Shown: positions 1-9,122 of the stretch, piece by piece
How positions within the stretch are numbered: the stretch's first letter is position 1
Layout: the number at the start of each line of letters is the position of its first letter
Assembly (NCBI GenBank): GCA_964453265.1
Contig: CAYVNU010000001.1
Span: 132,667-196,666, forward strand
DNA length: 64,000 bases
Direction of reading: 5' to 3'
From: CAYVNU01 sp964453265
GTDB taxonomy: Bacteria; Patescibacteriota; Doudnabacteria; UBA920
The notes under the pieces: model-generated
What the model was told of the DNA's origin: nothing
The model's input: the letters and a program-made list of their open reading frames with translations, nothing else
The model's database searches: none
Position numbers and translations under genes: made by a program

Positions 1-1011
1 CTAATTGGCTTTTTTGTCTTGCTCGGACTCGCTTCTGCTTTGGCCTTAATGATATTTTGGCCGTTTTGGCAAATGCTTTGTCTGGCCGGTATTTTTGCCG
101 TGCTTTTTCACCCGCTGTATAAAAAAATGAAAGCCGAATTTAGAAATGAAAATTTATCAGCCGCGGTAACAATTTTCTTGGTCATTTTAATTGCTATTTT
201 GCCTCTATGGTTTATAGGGCAGCTGTTGTTTAATGAAATTGTCGATGTTTACAATAAATTCCGTCTCGGAGAATTAATATTTACTAAGACGGAAGTTATT
301 TCGCACTTACCCTTACAAATTCAAAATATTGTTCAAAGTTTGAACAATGACATAAATGTTATTGTTTCGAAAATGACCGGGGGAGCCTTTAATTTAGTCT
401 CCGGCTTGCTTTCCAACTTAGCTAGTTTTTTCTTGTCTTTGTTTTTATTAATTTTTATGTTGTTTTTCTTTTTGCGCGACGGCGAAAAAATTAAAGCCTT
501 TGTTAGAGATATTTCTCCGCTTTCAAATGTTTATGACAACGCTTTATTTAGTAAACTTGAGGAAGCAGTTTCTGGTGTTGTAAAAGGTTCTTTTTTAACA
601 GCTTTAAGCCAAGGCGTTGTAGGTACAATTGGCTATTTAATTTTTGGCGTGCCACAGCCTTTTTTGTGGGGCGCTTTTACAGTGTTGGCAGCGTTGGTTC
701 CTACTGTTGGTACCACATTAGCTTGGGTGCCGGCCGCACTATTTTTATTTTTAACCGGCCATACGGGCGCGGGTATTGGCATGACAATTTGGGGCATGCT
801 GGCTGTCGGTTTAATAGACAATGTGCTGGCCCCTAAATTAGTCGGTTCTAAAATTCAACTTCATCCGTTGCTGGTTTTGCTTGCAATTTTAGGCGGCATA
901 CAACTGTTTGGTTTTTTAGGTTTTTTATTTGGACCAATAATAGTATCGGTCTTTACAACTTTGCTTGAAATATATAGAAGCGACATAAAAGGCATGGGCG
1001 GAAAAGAATAA
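1..1011 (+). CDS. AI-2E family transporter, 5'-truncated by window
   Basis: The frame is open from base 1, so the real start lies before the window; the TTG at base 19 is only an internal codon. About 336 residues are visible, with hydrophobic segments at both ends of a central soluble stretch. The C-terminal part reads FGVPQPFLWG, then VPTVGTTLAWVP and GSKIQLHPLLVLLAILGG, which is the PF01594 permease pattern. The family exports autoinducer-2 or acts as ion/proton antiporters; the substrate here cannot be told. A second family member lies at 58916-59950. It ends 18 bases before the next gene, so the two are probably co-transcribed. Confidence 0.85.
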   Translation, partial: LIGFFVLLGLASALALMIFWPFWQMLCLAGIFAVLFHPLYKKMKAEFRNENLSAAVTIFLVILIAILPLWFIGQLLFNEIVDVYNKFRLGELIFTKTEVISHLPLQIQNIVQSLNNDINVIVSKMTGGAFNLVSGLLSNLASFFLSLFLLIFMLFFFLRDGEKIKAFVRDISPLSNVYDNALFSKLEEAVSGVVKGSFLTALSQGVVGTIGYLIFGVPQPFLWGAFTVLAALVPTVGTTLAWVPAALFLFLTGHTGAGIGMTIWGMLAVGLIDNVLAPKLVGSKIQLHPLLVLLAILGGIQLFGFLGFLFGPIIVSVFTTLLEIYRSDIKGMGGKE

Positions 1012-1029
1012 GCTAACAACTAGCATATA

Positions 1030-3714
1030 ATGAATTGGACACAATTAAGTAAAACCGAAATTGAGCTTGAACTAAAAACTAACCTGGAAACAGGCCTTAG
1101 TATAGAAGAAGCCAATAAACGCCTGGAAAAATTTGGGCCTAACAGTTTACCCGAGAAAGCGCCTGATTCATGGGCGCTGATTTTTTTGCGCCAATTTAAG
1201 AGCCCATTAATTTATATTTTGCTGGTGTCCGCTGTAATTATTTTTTATTTAGACGAAAAGGCCGATGCCGCAATTATTTTAGTTGTACTGCTCGTGAATG
1301 CAATAATTGGAATGGTTCTTGAGGGCAGAAGCAGTCAGGTTATGAGCAGTTTAAAAAAATTATCGCAAGATGAAGCAACGGTTTTGCGGGTCGGCAAAGA
1401 AATTGTAATTAAAGAAAGTGAGGTAGTAGTAGGCGATGTTTTAGTATTAGTAGAAGGTCAAAAAATTTCCGCAGACGCCAGAGTAATATTTAGCGCCAGT
1501 TTAAGTTTGGACGAATCTGCCTTAACCGGTGAATCACAAAATGTTCACAAGCATGACGCCGCTTTAAATAACAAGGAGGCGTCTATTTCCGCCATGCACA
1601 ATATGGTATTTAAAGGCACTACAATACAGTCGGGTCATGGGCTTGCTGTGGTGGTTAATACGGGAATTAATACAGAACTTGGAAAAATAAGTAAATTTAT
1701 TTTAGGCGAAGAAGTGGAAATACCTTTGCAAAAAAACATTCGTAATTTAAGTAAAATTATTGTTTTAGTTATTGTTTTTTTAGCTCCGGCTTTATTTTTC
1801 TTAGGACTCTTTTCCGGTCGCGCGGCAAAAGAAATGTTTGCTGTGGTGGTTTCATTAACGGTTTCGATTATTCCAGAAGGCTTGCCTTTGGTGTTAACCG
1901 TAGTTTTAGCAAGCGGGGTTTGGCGCATGGCAAAAAAGAATGCTTTAGTAAAAAAACTGCAGGCTGTTGAATCTTTAGGCCGGGCAAAAATTTTAGCTGT
2001 AGACAAAACCGGAACTATTACTCAAAACCAAATGGTCATTAAAAAAATTTATTTTGGCCAAAAATTTTACAATATCACAGGCAATGGTTATGAGCCTAAG
2101 GGTGCGGTTTTTGCGGACAATAACTTACCGGTTAAACAAAATGAATTAGAAGTTGCGGGTATAATTGCCAGTTTGGCCAGCCGCGCCAGCGTACGTTTTC
2201 TGGAAGAAGAAAAAAAGTATAAAGTTATTGGAGATCCGACCGAAGCTGCTATGGCGGTTTTGGGTGAGAAACTGGGCTTTGGCCGGGAAGTTATTTTGGA
2301 AAAATATGCTGAGGCCGCGGAAATACCTTTTGATTATAAAAATAAATTTAGAGCCGTATACTATGAGCATAATAGCGAGATTTTTTGCGCAGCGACCGGG
2401 GCTCCCGAGGTAATTTTAAAACATAGTACGCGCTACATAGAGAACGGTCAGATTCATGAATTATCCGATGCCGATATTAAGGTATTTGAAAAAGTTTTGC
2501 AGGAATTTTCTCAAAGCGGCTTAAGAGTGGTAGCTTTTGGTTACAAAAATTTTGTTGAGCCGAAAAAAGAAAATTTACCGGATTTAGCCATAAAAAATTT
2601 GGTTTTCGGCGGATTTTTCGCAATTGAAGACGCGGTACGTCCGGAAGCAAAACAGTCAGTTAAGCTAGCAAAAGAAGCAGGTTTAAAAGTTGTTATGATA
2701 ACCGGCGACCATAAAATAACCGCAAAAGCCATAGCCACCGAAGCAGGGATTTATGAAGTTGGTGATGAGATTTTAACCGGACCAGATATTCAAAGTTTGA
2801 CTTTAGCGCAGCTGGCAAAAAAAAATGAACATGTTAGTGTATTTGCGCGCGTTACCCCGGAAGATAAAATGCAAATTATAAAAGCTTATAGGCTAAGCGG
2901 ACAAATTGTCGCTATGACAGGGGATGGTGTTAATGATGCCCCGAGTTTAGTTGCCGCGGATTTAGGAGTGGCTATGGGGAAAATCGGCACAGACGTGGCA
3001 AAGCAGGCCGCGGATATAATTTTACTAGATGATAATTTGGCCAGCATTATTTCTGCAGTAAAAGAAGGTAGGCTTATGTACCAAAATATTAAAAAAGTTT
3101 TGGCATTTTTATTTTCAACTTCCTTAGGCGAGCTTTTTATAATAGTTGCTGCATTGGTTTTTAAAATGCCTTTACCGGTAACAGCGGTACAAATTTTGTG
3201 GTTAAATTTAATTACAGATCCGTTTTTAGGAGCTGCTTTAGCCATGGAAAGAAAAGAAGCCGAAATGCACAGCCATAAAGATATTTCTTATTCCAAATTT
3301 TTTGTAGACTGGCGTATGTTTATTCACATGCTGTTGGTCGGTACTGTTATGACTTTGGGCGGTTTATATGTATTTAATATATATTATCCAATAAGCCACG
3401 CAAAAGCCATGACTATATGTTTAACCCTTTTAGCGGTTTACCAGTGGTTTAATGCTTTAAATTGCAAGTTTTTAAATAAAAGTATTTTTCACAGAAGGCT
3501 TTTTTCCAATAAGTATTTATGGCTTGCTTTGGCTATTAACATAATTTTACAACTTTTCGCGGTATATAATCCCTGGCTGAGTTCTATACTTAAATTAGAG
3601 CCTTTAAGTTTTACGGAATGGGTGATTATAATATTCTTAGGTCTGGCCATAATTCTAGCCGATGAAATAAGGAAAATAATTTATAAAATATTAGAAGCAA
3701 AAAATACCGTTTAA
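1030..3714 (+). CDS. P2-type cation-transporting ATPase
   Basis: An 894-residue membrane pump. In order: an N-terminal cation-ATPase domain (about 1-70), actuator loop with SLDESALTGES, the PEGLP motif of TM4 (about 280), phosphorylation site DKTGTIT (Asp near 326), hinge motif MTGDGVNDAP (near 631) and four to six C-terminal membrane helices. Length and PEGLP fit the PacL/SERCA/PMCA-like group, so Ca2+ or Mn2+ export is likely, but the ion is inferred. The ATG follows the permease stop closely without a clear Shine-Dalgarno sequence. A strong terminator follows. Distinct from the copper P1B pump at 15365. Confidence 0.9.
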   Translation: MNWTQLSKTEIELELKTNLETGLSIEEANKRLEKFGPNSLPEKAPDSWALIFLRQFKSPLIYILLVSAVIIFYLDEKADAAIILVVLLVNAIIGMVLEGRSSQVMSSLKKLSQDEATVLRVGKEIVIKESEVVVGDVLVLVEGQKISADARVIFSASLSLDESALTGESQNVHKHDAALNNKEASISAMHNMVFKGTTIQSGHGLAVVVNTGINTELGKISKFILGEEVEIPLQKNIRNLSKIIVLVIVFLAPALFFLGLFSGRAAKEMFAVVVSLTVSIIPEGLPLVLTVVLASGVWRMAKKNALVKKLQAVESLGRAKILAVDKTGTITQNQMVIKKIYFGQKFYNITGNGYEPKGAVFADNNLPVKQNELEVAGIIASLASRASVRFLEEEKKYKVIGDPTEAAMAVLGEKLGFGREVILEKYAEAAEIPFDYKNKFRAVYYEHNSEIFCAATGAPEVILKHSTRYIENGQIHELSDADIKVFEKVLQEFSQSGLRVVAFGYKNFVEPKKENLPDLAIKNLVFGGFFAIEDAVRPEAKQSVKLAKEAGLKVVMITGDHKITAKAIATEAGIYEVGDEILTGPDIQSLTLAQLAKKNEHVSVFARVTPEDKMQIIKAYRLSGQIVAMTGDGVNDAPSLVAADLGVAMGKIGTDVAKQAADIILLDDNLASIISAVKEGRLMYQNIKKVLAFLFSTSLGELFIIVAALVFKMPLPVTAVQILWLNLITDPFLGAALAMERKEAEMHSHKDISYSKFFVDWRMFIHMLLVGTVMTLGGLYVFNIYYPISHAKAMTICLTLLAVYQWFNALNCKFLNKSIFHRRLFSNKYLWLALAINIILQLFAVYNPWLSSILKLEPLSFTEWVIIIFLGLAIILADEIRKIIYKILEAKNTV

Positions 3715-3730
3715 TGTTTTAAGATTAAAA

Positions 3731-3762
3731 AACCGGAGCATGTAATTGCTCCGGCTTTTTAA
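3731..3762 (+). terminator. Rho-independent terminator after P-type ATPase
   Basis: Perfect 8-bp stem CCGGAGCA/TGCTCCGG (3733-3740 and 3747-3754) with a 6-base loop, followed by CTTTTTAAATTTTTT. It lies between converging genes, so it ends the ATPase transcript. Confidence 0.85.
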
Positions 3763-3780
3763 ATTTTTTATATAAATAAA

Positions 3781-4323
3781 TTATTTTTTCTTTAAGAAAA
3801 ATTCTCCGCTAAGTATTATAAAAATAAAAATTAGACTTAGGCCAAGAATCAATGTAAGGGGATTTTCGGGCCAGTTAATTTTGTGGTTTATATGTCTATG
3901 GACAAAGCCGATAAAAATAGCAGCCCACCAGCCGGTTTGAGAAATTAAAGAAGCTAGACCTATGCGGAAACGCCAAATGGCAGGTACATCTTTAAAAGTC
4001 TTAAATTTATCCAGAACTTTTTTTATAACATGTAAAAATATGCCGTTTAACCCGAGCAATACCACAAAAAATAATTTTATTATTGTTAAATTGTCTAAGT
4101 GGCCTTTTAAAACAATTAAGTTTATACCGGAAATTACTAATCCAAGCCATCCGACCCAAATAAGCACTTGAGTAATGTTGGCAACTTTCTTAGGCATGCT
4201 CAGCGGTTGTTTGTTAATTAAGAGCAAAAAGCCAAAAGTGTCTATAACAATAACCGCGCCAAAGCCAATAATAAGTGAAATTAAATGTATAAATAATGCT
4301 ACGTAGAAATGGGTAGTGTTCAT
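3781..4323 (-). CDS. Hypothetical multi-pass membrane protein
   Basis: 180 residues with about five hydrophobic helices, starting NTTHFYVALFIHLISLIIG and ending in a lysine tail (FFLKKK). Histidines lie near helix ends (5, 13 and a later HRHINHK stretch), but no cofactor motif can be assigned. The first helices resemble small bacterial membrane proteins of the DUF2214/CopD-like type only loosely, so no function is proposed. It diverges from zwf, whose ATG is 37 bases away; the shared gap contains AT-rich -10-like hexamers. Confidence 0.6.
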   Translation of the reverse strand: MNTTHFYVALFIHLISLIIGFGAVIVIDTFGFLLLINKQPLSMPKKVANITQVLIWVGWLGLVISGINLIVLKGHLDNLTIIKLFFVVLLGLNGIFLHVIKKVLDKFKTFKDVPAIWRFRIGLASLISQTGWWAAIFIGFVHRHINHKINWPENPLTLILGLSLIFIFIILSGEFFLKKK

Positions 4324-4360
4324 TTTTGTTTTTAAAGATGAATGATGATATTATTATAAC

Positions 4361-5815
4361 ATGAAGAATTTTCATCAATTGCCGGAAAAACTTCCGCCCA
4401 CCATTTTAACCATTTTTGGCGCCACCGGAGATTTGTCAGCAGAGTATTTATTACCCGCCTTGCATCATATGGATATGGAGGGTTTATTGCCCGATAATTT
4501 TAGATTAGTCTGCGTTGGCAGGCGCGAATTTACTACCGATGAATATTTGGATTTTGTGGTTAAAAAATCAAAATATTTAAAAAATTTAAGCAAGGGGAAG
4601 GCTAGAAAACATTTTTTAAAGCACTTAACTTATTTCCAGGGAGATTTTGAAAAACCGGAAAGTTTTAAAAATTTAGCGGTGTTGCTGGAAGATAAAGACG
4701 CTAAACAACATGAGTGTTACAATCGTTTGTATTATTTTGCCACCAGTCCGCAACTGTTTGCTCAAATTGCCAATATATTAAAAACCTCAGGCCTTTTAAT
4801 GTCCTGTAGTAAGCACAGCAGGCAAACCCGTGTATTGGTAGAAAAGCCTTTTGGTTTTAATTTAGAATCAGCTCAGGCATTAAATAAATTATTACTAAAG
4901 TATTTTTCTGAAGAACAAATTTATCGAATAGACCATTATGTGGGTAAAGAAACCGTTCAGAATTTAATTGTAGCTAGGTTTGGTAATTCAATATTTGAGC
5001 CGTTATGGAATAAAGAATTTGTTGATCATGTGGAAATTAGCGTTTTGTATAAAGATGGAGTTAAACGCAGGGCAGAATTTTATAATCAAACCGGAGCGTT
5101 AAAAGATATTGTACAAAATCACGCTTTGCAAATGCTGGCCTTAATTTTAATGGATGAACCGAAAGAATTAACAGCTGAATTTATTCGCGACGAAAAAGTT
5201 AAAATTTTGTCCGCATTGCAGCCCTTAAGTCAGAAGACCGTAAATAGTTTTTTGCTAAAAGGCCAATATGCCGGTTTTAGCAAAGAGCTGGGCAAAAAAA
5301 CCGAAACCGAAACTTATGTCGCGCTGAAAACTTTTGTTAACACAGTGCGCTGGCAAAACGTGCCGATTTATATTCGTACCGGCAAGGCGCTTTCTAAAAC
5401 CGTAACAGAAATTTCTATTCATTTTAAGGAGTTAAAAAGGTGTTTGTTTAAAGGCTGCGCGGGTAATGTATTAACCTTTCGCATTCAGCCAGATGAAGCG
5501 GTGCATTTACAAATAAACAATAAAATTCCGGGTTTCGGCATTCATTTGCATCAGTCTAAATTGGAGTTTAGTTATGGGGCGGAATTTAAAGGCGAGATTC
5601 CCGGCGCTTATGAAAGGCTTCTGCTTGATTTTATGCAGGGCGATCAGCGTTTGTTTATTCGCAGCGATGAAATCGAAGCTGCTTGGAAGTATATAGACTC
5701 AATTACTGCTGCTTGGAAAAATTTGTCCCTGTACTTGTATTCGCAAGGCAGCAGCGGGCCGAAAGAAGCCGCCGAGTTTATAGAAAAAGATTTAAGGGAG
5801 TGGCGGACAAATTAA
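4361..5815 (+). CDS. zwf: Glucose-6-phosphate 1-dehydrogenase
   Basis: Catalyses NAD(P)-dependent oxidation of glucose-6-phosphate to 6-phosphogluconolactone, the first step of the oxidative pentose phosphate pathway. At 484 residues it is of normal length. Visible motifs: nucleotide-binding IFGATGDLS near residues 17-25, VEKPFG, and the substrate-binding signature RIDHYVGKE near 188-196, with ALKDIVQNHALQML downstream. The next enzyme apart from the lactonase, 6-phosphogluconate dehydrogenase, is at 9720. The ATG directly follows a TATTATAAC stretch, so the leader may be very short. A two-way terminator separates it from the convergent helicase gene. Confidence 0.95.
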   Translation: MKNFHQLPEKLPPTILTIFGATGDLSAEYLLPALHHMDMEGLLPDNFRLVCVGRREFTTDEYLDFVVKKSKYLKNLSKGKARKHFLKHLTYFQGDFEKPESFKNLAVLLEDKDAKQHECYNRLYYFATSPQLFAQIANILKTSGLLMSCSKHSRQTRVLVEKPFGFNLESAQALNKLLLKYFSEEQIYRIDHYVGKETVQNLIVARFGNSIFEPLWNKEFVDHVEISVLYKDGVKRRAEFYNQTGALKDIVQNHALQMLALILMDEPKELTAEFIRDEKVKILSALQPLSQKTVNSFLLKGQYAGFSKELGKKTETETYVALKTFVNTVRWQNVPIYIRTGKALSKTVTEISIHFKELKRCLFKGCAGNVLTFRIQPDEAVHLQINNKIPGFGIHLHQSKLEFSYGAEFKGEIPGAYERLLLDFMQGDQRLFIRSDEIEAAWKYIDSITAAWKNLSLYLYSQGSSGPKEAAEFIEKDLREWRTN

Positions 5816-5846
5816 AAACCCAAAAGTTTTAACTTTTGGGTTTTTA
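5814..5846. terminator. Bidirectional terminator between zwf and helicase
   Basis: The inverted repeat AAAAACCCAAAAGTT/AACTTTTGGGTTTTT has a U-run in either orientation and starts within the zwf stop codon. It can serve both converging genes. Confidence 0.85.
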
Positions 5847-5848
5847 AT

Positions 5849-7255
5849 TTAAAATGGGTTATTGTAAGTATTAGCTTTGTGCCGGAAATTTCCGCGAGTT
5901 TTATTAAACCTGCCAGAAGAATGTTTAAAATTATTTTTGCTTTTATCGCTTTTGGAAAATGGGCTACGCAAAGGTCTTGGAGCAGGGGACTGTTGTTGAT
6001 TACCAAAGCGGTCGGCTTTTTCCATAGATTGCCTGTTGGGCATGCGAGTGCCGCGGAAGCCGGAATAAAAATTATTTTGTGGTCTTGCTAAATTGCTTTG
6101 TCCGTAAGTTCTTTCTTCTTTAGGCATGGTCTTTAGTCCCGCGGGTACGCTTGAAACTGGCAATTGTTTTTTTATTAAGCGTTCAATGCTGCGAATATCG
6201 AATTTTTGGTCCGGGGTGGCAAAAGAAATTGCATGGCCGGTGTGCTGAGCTCTGCCGGTTCTGCCAATTCTATGTACGTAGTCTTCGGCATTTTCTGGTA
6301 AATCGTAGTTAATTACCAGTTCAATACCGGTTACGTCTATACCACGAGCGGCAATGTCGGTTGCAATCATAACTCGATATTTGCCCAACTTAAAACCGTT
6401 TAAGGCCTCAAGTCTTTGGTTTAAAGACCTGTTGGAATGGATTTCAGTTGAAGTATGACCGATTTTTTTAACCGCTGCGGCAACTTTTTTAGCGCCGAAT
6501 TTAGTTCTGGTAAAAACTAGTACGCTGCCTTTGTATTCTGTTAGTAAGTTATCTAGTAAAGAAAGTTTTTGTTCTTTGTTTACAAAGAAAACTTCTTGAG
6601 TAATATTTTTTGCAGAGCTGCCGGCCGGAGCTACTTCTACGCGTACAGGGAGCTGCATATATGTTTTGGCAATTTCAACAATCTCTACAGGCATAGTCGC
6701 GGAAAATAGCATGGTTTGGTGTTCTTTAGGTACAGTGGCCAAAATTCTTTTAATTTGTGGCGCAAAACCCATGTCCAGCATTCTATCGGCTTCATCAAGC
6801 ACTAAAATTTTAACCGCATCAAGTCGGATAGTTTTTTGTTCTAAGTGGTCAATGAGTCTGCCCGGGGTAGCAATAATAATATGCGGATTATTGCGCAGCA
6901 TTCTGATTTGTTTGCCAATATTTTCGCCGCCAATTAAAATAGCGGTTTTAAGACCAATTAAACGGCCGATTCGGTTTAAAGATTCATCTACCTGAACAGC
7001 GAGTTCACGGGTTGGTAGAAGTATTAAGCCTTTGCCCTTACTTTGGGCCAAGCGTTGAATCATAGGTATGCCAAAAGCCAAGGTTTTACCCGTGCCGGTT
7101 TGGGCAATACCCATAATATCTTTGCCCAAAAGCGCTGTTGGTATTGACTGCGCTTGAATTGGAGTTGGGACGGTGAATTTAAGCTTGTCTAAAATTTCCA
7201 AAAGTTTTGGAGCAATATTTAGTCCGTCAAAGCTGGTTGGGAGTTGTGGTGTCAT
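5849..7255 (-). CDS. DEAD-box ATP-dependent RNA helicase
   Basis: 468 residues. Helicase core: Q-motif FDGLNIAPKLLEIL with PTPIQAQSIP, Walker A AQTGTGKT (51-58), PTRELAVQ, DEAD (154-157), SAT (185-187), ARGIDV and HRIGRTGR (328-335). After about residue 390 comes a basic, low-complexity tail rich in Asn, Arg, Phe and Gly, typical of RhlE/CshA-type helicases that bind structured RNA in ribosome assembly or RNA decay. PNPase is encoded in the same window (47775). Upstream on the minus strand are a CCCCT/AGGGG leader hairpin (7273-7289) and a near-consensus promoter. The exact subfamily is uncertain. Confidence 0.93.
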   Translation of the reverse strand: MTPQLPTSFDGLNIAPKLLEILDKLKFTVPTPIQAQSIPTALLGKDIMGIAQTGTGKTLAFGIPMIQRLAQSKGKGLILLPTRELAVQVDESLNRIGRLIGLKTAILIGGENIGKQIRMLRNNPHIIIATPGRLIDHLEQKTIRLDAVKILVLDEADRMLDMGFAPQIKRILATVPKEHQTMLFSATMPVEIVEIAKTYMQLPVRVEVAPAGSSAKNITQEVFFVNKEQKLSLLDNLLTEYKGSVLVFTRTKFGAKKVAAAVKKIGHTSTEIHSNRSLNQRLEALNGFKLGKYRVMIATDIAARGIDVTGIELVINYDLPENAEDYVHRIGRTGRAQHTGHAISFATPDQKFDIRSIERLIKKQLPVSSVPAGLKTMPKEERTYGQSNLARPQNNFYSGFRGTRMPNRQSMEKADRFGNQQQSPAPRPLRSPFSKSDKSKNNFKHSSGRFNKTRGNFRHKANTYNNPF

Positions 7256-7316
7256 AAAAAAAGCATTATAAAACCCCTGTTTTTAGGGGGTGTGGAATTA
7301 AACCACTATTTATATA

Positions 7317-7345
7317 ATTATAGCACAACTCTATATTTTTGTCAA
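7317..7345 (-). promoter_or_regulatory. Sigma-70-type promoter of DEAD-box helicase
   Basis: On the minus strand: a perfect -35 TTGACA (7345-7340), a 17-base spacer and a perfect -10 TATAAT (7322-7317) preceded by an extended TGC. The start would fall near 7310, giving a leader of about 55 bases that contains a CCCCT/AGGGG hairpin. Confidence 0.85.
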
Positions 7346-7402
7346 ATAGAATTTTACGTGAATCCAATAACTAATAAACATTAGGAAATTTTAGTGCTTC
7401 GT

Positions 7403-7461
7403 GTAGCGTGCCGATTCATCGGCCCGTTCTTTAGATAAGCCCATAAATGGGCACACTACGC
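7403..7461. repeat. REP-like pair (BIME) with GTAG heads, tail-to-tail
   Basis: Left unit: GTAGCGT then the palindrome GCCGATTCATCGGC (7410-7423). Right unit, inverted: GCCCATAAATGGGC (7439-7452) then ACACTAC. The outer GTAGCGTG/CACACTAC arms pair 7 of 8, giving a cloverleaf-like fold. GTAG followed by a hairpin is the hallmark of REP sequences mobilised by RAYT transposases. A second copy is inside metG (60845-60911). The rest of the 7346-7510 gap shows only a CCTTATATTTATAAGG palindrome just before ywbE. Confidence 0.7.
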
Positions 7462-7510
7462 TTATGTAAGCCAATGGACTCACCTTATATTTATAAGGTA
7501 TAGTTAAGTT

Positions 7511-7702
7511 ATGGGAAATCAACATCGAGACGACATAAAAATAGGGGCAGAAGTGGAAGTGGTTTTAAAAGAAGACCAGCGTACCGGAAAACTTACGCGC
7601 GGGTTTGTGGAAGAAATTTTAACTAACTCCGGCTTTCATCCGCATGGTATAAAGGTAAGGCTAGCAGATGGGCAAGTCGGAAGAGTGCAAAATATTTTAT
7701 GA
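7511..7702 (+). CDS. ywbE: YwbE family protein
   Basis: 63 residues matching the small DUF2196/YwbE family throughout: DIKIGAEVEVVLKEDQRTGK, LTRGFVEEILTNSGFHPHG and IKVRLADGQVGRV. It is a probable beta-rich, KOW/OB-like small protein whose biochemical role is not established. Its stop overlaps the ATG of the next gene (ATGA), so translation is probably coupled. It heads a run of four overlapping genes. Confidence 0.9.
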   Translation: MGNQHRDDIKIGAEVEVVLKEDQRTGKLTRGFVEEILTNSGFHPHGIKVRLADGQVGRVQNIL

Positions 7703-8010
7703 CTTTTAAAGAGGCGGTTATTTTGTATGTAAAAAAAATTCCCAAAGGGAAAGTTGTAAGTTATGGGCAGGTGGCAGCGGTTTGTGGACATCCTCGTGCG
7801 GCAAGGCAGGTTGGAGGCATTTTAAAGAGTTTAGATATCTCGTCGGTTAGTATTCCTTGGTGGCGGGTTATTAACAATCAGGGAGTAATTTCCATAAAAG
7901 GCAATTGGACTGCGACAAAAGAGCTGCAACGTGATTTGTTGAAACGCGATGGAATTAAAATAGAAAAAGATTTTAAAATAAATATTGAAAAATACAGATG
8001 GAAAAAATAA
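7699..8010 (+). CDS. Alkyltransferase-like (ATL/MGMT-fold) protein without active-site Cys
   Basis: 103 residues covering the DNA-binding C-terminal domain of the MGMT family: IPKGKVVSYGQVAAVCGHPRAARQVGGIL, then PWWRVIN at residues 53-59. Active MGMT has PCHRV, and classical ATLs have PWHRV. Here both the acceptor Cys and the next His are Trp. ATLs do not transfer alkyl groups but flip O6-alkylguanine and hand it to nucleotide excision repair, so a damage-recognition role is inferred. It overlaps its neighbours at both ends. Confidence 0.85.
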   Translation: MTFKEAVILYVKKIPKGKVVSYGQVAAVCGHPRAARQVGGILKSLDISSVSIPWWRVINNQGVISIKGNWTATKELQRDLLKRDGIKIEKDFKINIEKYRWKK

Positions 8011-8495
8011 CAAAAGAGAGTGGTTTTAGTTTGGTGGAACTTTTGGTGGTAATTGCGATTATTGGGCTATTATCATCTGTTGTTATTATTGCGACGGCAA
8101 ATACCAGAAAAAAAGCCAGAGACGTAAAAAGAAAAACCGACCTTGCGCAAATGGGCAGGTTTTTATATTCTTCCAGCTGCTATGTGCCAAATTCAGGAGC
8201 CGGGGATTACGATTTGGCAGATTTAGTGCCTGAACTTACGGTTAAATACCCACAGCTTGCTCAGTTTAGTTCTATGCTACCAAAAGACCCAAAGACAGGT
8301 ACAGAAATACAAACTAATTATCGTTACGCGTACACCGCAGACGGGCACTGCGCGGTTTACGCCAATTTTGAAAACCAAGACGAACCTGTAAATTTAAATG
8401 TATCAGTAGTAACTCCGTCCGCAGGGCAAGGGGTTTATAAAGCAACAGAAGAAGGAGTAAACGGCAGTAGTATATATTATCAAATAGGCAAATGA
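7998..8495 (+). CDS. Type IV pilin/pseudopilin-like protein
   Basis: 165 residues. The prepilin signature is clear: short leader MEKITKESG, then FSLVELLVVIAIIGLLSSVV with the +5 Glu (residue 14) and a hydrophobic helix that packs into the filament. The globular part has two cysteines (SSCYVPN and DGHCAVY) that could form a disulfide. It resembles single pilin-like genes used for surface filaments or DNA uptake. No assembly ATPase or peptidase gene is nearby. It overlaps the ATL gene by 13 bases and the next gene by 4. Confidence 0.85.
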   Translation: MEKITKESGFSLVELLVVIAIIGLLSSVVIIATANTRKKARDVKRKTDLAQMGRFLYSSSCYVPNSGAGDYDLADLVPELTVKYPQLAQFSSMLPKDPKTGTEIQTNYRYAYTADGHCAVYANFENQDEPVNLNVSVVTPSAGQGVYKATEEGVNGSSIYYQIGK

Positions 8496-9037
8496 ACGAA
8501 CAAAATTTTAGTTACCAATTAAGGCGCAGTAAAAGAGCGAGACTTATGCGGATTTCGGTTTCTTGTGACGCGGGTGTTGTGGTAACCGTGCCTTTTTTTA
8601 TGGAGGAAAGCCGGTTTGAAAAGTTTATTCGGTCTAAAGCAAATTGGATTTTACGAAAAGTAAAGTACGTTAGCCGGTTTAAAAACTTACCAAGAATAAA
8701 AACATCGGCTGTAGAATATCGTAAGTTAAAAATACAAGCGCTAAATTTGGTTAAAGAAAAAGTTAAATACTGGAATCAGTTTTATAATTTTAATTACAAT
8801 CGGGTAAGTGTAAAAAACCAAAAAACCCGCTGGGGCAGTTGCAGTAGAAAGGGCAATTTGAATTTTAACTATAAAATTGTGCATTTGCCCGGGGACCAGC
8901 TTGACTATTTAATAGTTCACGAGTTATGTCACTTAAAAGAAATGAATCACGGCCGTGGGTTTTGGGAACTTGTGGGCCAGACAATTCCTAATTATAAAGT
9001 TTTAAGGAAAGAATTAAGAAACGTAATTATAAAATAA
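8492..9037 (+). CDS. YgjP-like (M48-type) zinc metallopeptidase
   Basis: 181 residues of the DUF45/YgjP family. The zinc site is HELCH (143-147) with a third ligand at His153 in MNHGRGFW. The preceding VSVKNQKTRWGSCSRKGNL is also diagnostic. Family members are small soluble proteins linked to UTP-related and restriction-neighbour contexts, but their physiological substrate is unknown. It is translationally coupled to the pseudopilin (ATGA). An 85-base gap with a CCAAGC/GCTTGG hairpin follows. Confidence 0.88.
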   Translation: MNEQNFSYQLRRSKRARLMRISVSCDAGVVVTVPFFMEESRFEKFIRSKANWILRKVKYVSRFKNLPRIKTSAVEYRKLKIQALNLVKEKVKYWNQFYNFNYNRVSVKNQKTRWGSCSRKGNLNFNYKIVHLPGDQLDYLIVHELCHLKEMNHGRGFWELVGQTIPNYKVLRKELRNVIIK

Positions 9038-9122
9038 TTTGAATACACAAATCCCAAGCAAGCTTGGTATGGTACGGGCAAGGCTTCTTCCAAAAATACC
9101 CAAATAATTAATATAAATATTT

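Noticed and set aside
1635..2006. Minus-strand frames under the P-type ATPase and CopA genes
   Set aside because: Antisense shadows with Lys/Thr/Ser-rich composition and no homology features.
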